Assembly (NCBI GenBank): GCA_910588405.1
Contig: CAJUPT010000001.1
Location: 1-64,000 of the forward strand
Reading direction: 5' to 3'
DNA length: 64,000 nt
Origin: an uncultured Lachnospiraceae bacterium
Lineage (GTDB): Bacteria; Bacillota; Clostridia; Lachnospirales; Lachnospiraceae
Shown: positions 59,793-64,000 of the stretch, piece by piece
Position numbering within the stretch: position 1 is the stretch's first letter
How the letters are laid out: each line of letters begins with the position of its first letter
Notes under the pieces: model-generated
Told to the model about the DNA's origin: nothing
The model's input: the letters and a program-made list of their open reading frames with translations, nothing else
Databases searched by the model: none
Program-made: the position numbers and the translations under genes

Positions 59793-61130
59793 CTAATACC
59801 GTCTCAGGTAACGGCTGATTTCCCATGCATCCACCTGTGCGCAATACGCATTCCACTCCTGCCGTTTCGCCGCCACATATTTTTTCATAACATGACTGCC
59901 CAGCACCTGGCGAAGCAGCTCATCTTGTTCCAGCGCATCCAGAGCGGCGCCCAGGTTAGAAGGCAGCCTTTGAATGCCCAGCTCATCCCGCTCCGTATCT
60001 GTCATATGATAGATGTTTTTGTTAATGCTGGCAGGCGGAACAAGCTGCCGTCTCATACCGTCCAGTCCGGCCGCCAGGCAGACCGCCAGCGCCAGATAGG
60101 GATTGGCCGAAGGGTCGGGCGACCGAAGCTCCAACCGGGTCTGTTCTCCTCTGGTAGCCGGAATCCTAATCAGAGGGCTTCGGTTACTGGAGGACCAGGA
60201 ACGGTACGCAGGTGCGTCGAAGCCTGACACCAGTCTTTTGTAGGAATTTACCAATGGATTGGCGATAGCCGTAATACCGTCGATATGCTCCAATATCCCT
60301 GCCATAAAATGATAAGCCTGGGGGCTTAGCCCTTCCGGATCGCTGTCGCTGGCAAATAAATTTTTTCCGTCCAGATCAGTGAGAGACATGTTGATATGCA
60401 TACCAGAGCCGTTGACTCCCTCCAAAGGCTTGGGCATAAAGGTTGCATGAAGGCCATGACCCTGGGCAATGGTCTTCACCGCCATCTTAAAAGTCATGAT
60501 ATCGTCCGCCATGGACAAAGCGTCATTATAGCGAAAATCGATCTCATGCTGCCCCGGCGCAATCTCATGATGAGATGTCTCGATCTCATAGCCCATTTCT
60601 TCCAAGTTCAGCATAATGTCCCGGCGCACGTTTTCTGCCTGGTCCAAAGGACTCACGTCAAAAAAGCCTGCCTGCTCATGGGTTACTGTGGTAGGATTGC
60701 CATGGTCGTCCAGATGAAATAGAAAAAATTCGCATTCCATCCCCACATTCAGGATAAACCCTTTCTCCTTTGCTCCCTCCACCACTTTCTTTAAAATGTA
60801 CCGGGGCGCCCCTTCAAAGGGCTTCCGGTCAGGCCAGTAGACATCGCAGATCATCCGGGCTACCTTACCCTGCTGCGGTCGCCACGGAAAAATCTGAAAG
60901 GTATCCGGCTGGGGATACAGATACATATCAGATTCCTCGATCCGAACAAACCCCTCGATGCTGGAACCGTCAAACATACAATTGTTATCCAGCGCCTTTT
61001 CCAGCTGGCTGGATGTAATCGCAATATTTTTCAGCATTCCTTGAAGATCTGTAAATTGAAGCCGGATAAATTCCACATCCTCCTCTTCTGCCAGACGCAG
61101 AACATCCTCCTTCGTGTAATGATTCACCAT
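59793..61130 (-). CDS. glnA: Glutamine synthetase, type I
   Basis: GlnA (445 residues) makes glutamine from glutamate, ammonia and ATP. Signatures are MFDGSSIEGFVRIEESDM near the N-terminus, GMECEFFLF, HHEIAPGQHEIDFRY, NGSGMHINMSL, and NRSPLIRIPATRG with the catalytic and ATP contacts. The length fits the GSI-alpha form, which is regulated by feedback and not by adenylylation. A leader box (GCGGAACT) and AGGAGG precede the ATG. The ANTAR regulator gene follows. Confidence 0.97.
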   Translation of the reverse strand: MVNHYTKEDVLRLAEEEDVEFIRLQFTDLQGMLKNIAITSSQLEKALDNNCMFDGSSIEGFVRIEESDMYLYPQPDTFQIFPWRPQQGKVARMICDVYWPDRKPFEGAPRYILKKVVEGAKEKGFILNVGMECEFFLFHLDDHGNPTTVTHEQAGFFDVSPLDQAENVRRDIMLNLEEMGYEIETSHHEIAPGQHEIDFRYNDALSMADDIMTFKMAVKTIAQGHGLHATFMPKPLEGVNGSGMHINMSLTDLDGKNLFASDSDPEGLSPQAYHFMAGILEHIDGITAIANPLVNSYKRLVSGFDAPAYRSWSSSNRSPLIRIPATRGEQTRLELRSPDPSANPYLALAVCLAAGLDGMRRQLVPPASINKNIYHMTDTERDELGIQRLPSNLGAALDALEQDELLRQVLGSHVMKKYVAAKRQEWNAYCAQVDAWEISRYLRRY

Positions 61131-61140
61131 AATATTCCTC

Positions 61141-61376
61141 CTAATTGAGTTCCGCTGCTGTCCTACCAGGCCCCCTTAACCTGGAAGATTTTCCGGCCAC
61201 ATGCGTGTCCGTAAACCCTTCCGGGGCCTCGCTATGAGCACTTAGGGTCTGTTCTTTAGACCCTTACGTGCGATGCATACAAAATAGTTAGCGGGTGTTC
61301 TTCAGCCGCTTACTATTTTGTGGTACGGACTTCCGCTGTTCTGAGTTCCCCTTTTAATTGAGTTCCGCTGCTGTCC
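61141..61376 (-). repeat. Family A repeat (copy 6) with nested family B (61218-61322)
   Basis: TAATTGAGTTCCGCTGCTGT occurs at both ends (61143 and 61355). Between them, A has AACCTGGAAGATTTTCC and TAAACCCTTCCGGGG. B follows at the same place as in copy 2, with stem ACAAAATAGT/ACTATTTTGT, where copy 2 has GGAAAATAGT/ACTATTTTCC. The right border lies at the end of the AI-2E family permease gene. Confidence 0.85.
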
Positions 61377-61377
61377 A

Positions 61378-62496
61378 TCAATGCATAAACTGCCTGACTT
61401 CACTGATCAGCTCCTGAACACCCTCGATGATCGTGTCAAAAACACCGGCTTTATAAATTTCAATCAGAATTAACCCCAGAGGAACTGCCAGAATCATGCC
61501 TGACACGCCGCCGGTCCGAAAACCGATATACAAAAGAATCAAGGTCAGAAGCGGCGGAAGCCCCATGCTGTCGCCCACAATTTTAGGCTGAATCAGCTGT
61601 CTAACCAGCTGACTGACAAAATAGAGCACCAAAAGGGCCACTCCCATATAGAACTGACGGTTAAAAAATTCAATGACAGCCCAGGGAATCAGCACCGTCC
61701 CAGTACCAAACACGGGCAGAAAATCAAGCAAAGCGATCAAAATCGCCCAGAGCAGGCTGTAATGGATGCCAAGCAGCAGAAATCCCACAGTCAGAATAAT
61801 CGCCACCACAATCATAATCTTAAATTGGGCGGCAAAATATCCGCCGACAGCCCGCATCAGATTCTTTTTCACAATTGTCGCGTAGTGGACAATGGGTTGA
61901 GGCACCATCTCTTTTAAGGATTCCATAATCATATCGCTGTCCGCAATAAAAAAGTAAGAGGACAGCACGGTGATTATGGCATACACAAAGGCATTGGGAA
62001 TCCCTTTTGCGAAATTTCCCGCCGCATGAACGGTAGGCTCCCCGATTCCGGCGATAATCTGGTCCACGGAGCCCTCCAGGCTCCCTACCATCATCACCAG
62101 TTCCTCCCACACAGCCTCCGGAAAAAACCGACGAAGGCCGGAAAAGGAGGCGATAAAGAATTCCACCTGCCGCTGAGCCGCCTCCAAAATCTCCGGCGCA
62201 TCCTGAACAAAGCTGATACAGCCAGATACGATCCTGGCCATCAGCGCATAGCCTCCCAGAATAATCAGCGCCAGCACCCCAGCCACCAGCAGAAAAGAAC
62301 CGGCCTTACGCACAATTTTCAGCTTACGTTCCAGATATCGGACGATGGGATTGCCGATCATGGCAATAATCCAGCCGATTACAAAGGGCATAAAAAACAA
62401 CGCGCCCTTCCAGAGAATCCAGACCGTCAGCAAAAAGCCAACGGCCGGGAACAATATTTTCATGAAGATCCGCAGATACTTTTTAAAGGCTTCCAT
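61378..62496 (-). CDS. AI-2E family (PerM/TqsA-like) transporter
   Basis: The product is 372 residues with about eight membrane segments, the usual layout of this family, including the central periplasmic-type domain (VQDAPEILEAAQRQ to YFFIADSDMIM) and the conserved FGTGTVLIPWAV and IGDSMGLPPLLTLI-type (KIVGDSMGLPPLL) segments. Members include the AI-2 exporter TqsA and sodium/proton antiporters; the substrate here is unknown. The ATG at 62496 has GGAGAGGG and overlaps the end of hisC by 14 bases. Confidence 0.87.
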   Translation of the reverse strand: MEAFKKYLRIFMKILFPAVGFLLTVWILWKGALFFMPFVIGWIIAMIGNPIVRYLERKLKIVRKAGSFLLVAGVLALIILGGYALMARIVSGCISFVQDAPEILEAAQRQVEFFIASFSGLRRFFPEAVWEELVMMVGSLEGSVDQIIAGIGEPTVHAAGNFAKGIPNAFVYAIITVLSSYFFIADSDMIMESLKEMVPQPIVHYATIVKKNLMRAVGGYFAAQFKIMIVVAIILTVGFLLLGIHYSLLWAILIALLDFLPVFGTGTVLIPWAVIEFFNRQFYMGVALLVLYFVSQLVRQLIQPKIVGDSMGLPPLLTLILLYIGFRTGGVSGMILAVPLGLILIEIYKAGVFDTIIEGVQELISEVRQFMH

Positions 62497-63565
62497 AGGC
62501 CCTCTCCAGCGTCTCATACAGACGCTCCATCTCCTCATCCAATCCCACAGTAATCCTCAGATACTGACTGATTCTGGAGCCATTAAAATGTCTCACATAA
62601 ATTCCATGCTGCCGCAGATATGTGAACAGCTTCTCCCCCTCATATTTGGGATGTTTCGCAAAGATGAAATTTGCGGCGGAGTCCAGGCAGTAAAAGCCCT
62701 GTTCTGTCAGACGCTTTACGGCTGCATCCCTTGTCACAGCAATCTTGTCCGTCACCGCCCTGAAATAAGCCTCGTCCGACAGCGCCGCGGCTCCCAGCTC
62801 CAAAGCTGCCTGGTTCATTGTATAAGAATTAAAGGAATATTTCACATCCTGCATCGCCCGGATCAATTCAGCATTGCCGACGGCATATCCAATCCGGATT
62901 CCTGCCATAGACCGGGATTTCGAGTAGGTCCGCACCACCAGCAGGTTCTCATATCGCTCAAGCAAAGCCAGCGCTGACACGCCCCCGAAATCAATATATG
63001 CCTCGTCCACCACTACGATAACATCCCGGTTATGCGTAAGGATATCCTCTATAAAAGACAAGGGCTCCACAAGTCCGGTGGGCGCATTGGGATTCGGAAA
63101 AATCACGCCGCCGTTTTCCTTATGATAATCCTCGCTCTGTAGACGGAAATTTTCGTCAACTGCCTGCGTCTCATAAGGAACCCGAAACAGCTCGGCCCAG
63201 ACCGGATAAAAGGAATAGGTAATATCCGGAAAAAAGATCGGCCTGTCAGAATGAAAAAAGGTCATAAAAGCCATAGCCAGCACATCATCTGAGCCAACGC
63301 CCACAAAAACCTGATCCGTCCCTACCCCATGATACTCCGCCAGCCCTTTTGTCAGGATGCCGCAGGTCGGATCAGGATACAGGCGCAGCTTGGCCGGGTC
63401 CATGGCCTTCAACGCCTTTTCCACTGCCGGCGACGGCGGATAAGGATTCTCATTGGTATTCAGCTTGATTATATTTTGCTCCGTTGGCTGCTCGCCCGGC
63501 ACATAGGGAGTCACCTGACGCAGATAACTCCGCCAGTCACCCGCCTGATTCTGCTCTGTGTTCAT
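62483..63565 (-). CDS. hisC: Histidinol-phosphate aminotransferase
   Basis: HisC (360 residues) transaminates imidazole acetol-phosphate in histidine synthesis. Motifs are IKLNTNENPYPPSPAV, LYPDPTCGILTKGLAEY, FPNPNAPTGLVEPL, VVVDEAYIDFGG and the PLP lysine in RTYSKSRSMAGIRIGY. No other his gene is near, so it may also serve other aromatic amino acids. The ATG at 63565 has AAGGAG nine bases upstream. The frame stays open upstream to 63787 (see noticed items). The AI-2E family gene overlaps its end. Confidence 0.93.
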   Translation of the reverse strand: MNTEQNQAGDWRSYLRQVTPYVPGEQPTEQNIIKLNTNENPYPPSPAVEKALKAMDPAKLRLYPDPTCGILTKGLAEYHGVGTDQVFVGVGSDDVLAMAFMTFFHSDRPIFFPDITYSFYPVWAELFRVPYETQAVDENFRLQSEDYHKENGGVIFPNPNAPTGLVEPLSFIEDILTHNRDVIVVVDEAYIDFGGVSALALLERYENLLVVRTYSKSRSMAGIRIGYAVGNAELIRAMQDVKYSFNSYTMNQAALELGAAALSDEAYFRAVTDKIAVTRDAAVKRLTEQGFYCLDSAANFIFAKHPKYEGEKLFTYLRQHGIYVRHFNGSRISQYLRITVGLDEEMERLYETLERAYGSL

Positions 63566-63796
63566 TTTACCACACTCCTTATACGCTTCCGGAACATCGG
63601 CAAATGAATCCGGTGCCATCTGCAGACATTCCGAAAACCCACTCTGTTGTAATTTCCAATATACTCCCATCATCCTTCGATATCGGGTATCTGCTTCAGC
63701 ACCTGATTTTCTTCCGGATTCCAAGCATACATCTTTTAAAAAAGGAGACATTTCACCCATATCTTCTGAAAATGTCCCCTTTGACAATCACACTGC
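63566..63796 (-). other. Spacer upstream of hisC with open frame
   Basis: The hisC frame remains open for 74 codons through this spacer. The peptide (SPFLKDVCLESGRKSGAEAD, then YRRMMGVYWKLQQSGFSECL) looks helical and protein-like, but I do not recognise it. It may be a coding remnant or a small gene fused to hisC. There is no clear ribosome binding site at its in-frame starts. Confidence 0.4.
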
Positions 63797-64000
63797 TTAT
63801 TTTAAATGATATTCCTCCGCCAGCTTCCTAAAAGCAGGCAATGAATTTTTAATGGTGTCATAGGACACGCAATAGGCGATCCGCACATAGCCTGGGCAGG
63901 CAAAAGAACCACCCGGCACAAACAGAATGTTATACTTCTTTGCCGACTCACAGAACTGAATTTCATCAGTTGTCGGAGATTTCACAAACAGATAAAAAGC
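63797..64000 (-). CDS. Class I PLP aminotransferase, C-terminal end (partial)
   Basis: Only the last 67 codons are in the window; the gene continues past the right edge. The sequence AFYLFVKSPTTDE, ILFVPGGSFACPGYVRIAYC matches the C-terminus of aspartate/aromatic-type aminotransferases (AspC/PatA). It is read toward hisC. Confidence 0.85.
   Translation of the reverse strand, partial: AFYLFVKSPTTDEIQFCESAKKYNILFVPGGSFACPGYVRIAYCVSYDTIKNSLPAFRKLAEEYHLK

Overview
The window is chromosomal DNA of a spore-forming clostridium, most likely a member of the Lachnospiraceae. The evidence is the SCIFF peptide with its radical-SAM maturase, a fused SecDF, the LL-diaminopimelate aminotransferase route to lysine, an archaeal-type aspartyl-tRNA synthetase next to gatCAB, a YyaC sporulation protein, several Lachnospiraceae-type proteins of unknown function, and clostridial-style -35/-10 promoters and AGGAGG ribosome binding sites. 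I see no rRNA, tRNA, CRISPR array, prophage or intact transposon.

Layout, left to right. (1) 0-13.6 kb, minus strand: a purine block (purC-purF-purB) followed by proteins of unknown function and yyaC, preceded by yfcE, rdgB, a secreted papain-type protease and an rRNA methyltransferase. (2) 13.7-14.4 kb: a 47-residue N/Q-rich peptide behind a forespore-type promoter, and a candidate orphan small RNA. (3) 14.4-22.4 kb, minus: DUF1700 protein, dtd, serA, serC, ilvB, ilvD, leuB. (4) 22.8-29.3 kb: a patatin-like lipase, a large surface protein, and a divergent LytTR response regulator with its AgrC-like kinase. (5) 29.4-35 kb: an F420-ligase-like protein, a secreted protein, and a decayed locus holding a frameshifted ATPase, a PucR fragment, a YafQ-type toxin with a shifted C-terminus, and a TIM-barrel protein fused to an antitoxin tail. 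(6) 35-41 kb, minus: scfA-scfB-secDF-tgt-yajC. (7) 41-47 kb: two UroD-family proteins, an MFS permease and a divergent PucR/CdaR-like regulator. (8) 47-53 kb, plus: a T-box leader, aspS2, gatC, gatA, gatB. (9) 53-64 kb: a HAD phosphatase, a CorC-type protein, a secreted Cys/His-rich repeat protein, dapL, dapF, an ANTAR regulator, glnA, an AI-2E family permease, hisC and the end of an aminotransferase.

The most unusual feature is between the genes. At least six copies of a hairpin repeat (family A, 70-130 bp) sit between co-directional genes. A second, longer double-hairpin repeat (family B) is nested in three A copies, two of them at clearly the same place, and also stands alone. The stem of B shows compensating base changes between copies. 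Copies of A are flanked by repeats of a short leader box (GCGGAACT-like) that lies just upstream of the ribosome binding site of about eleven genes here. A third, MITE-like element (family D) with 19-bp inverted ends occurs twice. No transposase that could move these families is in the window.
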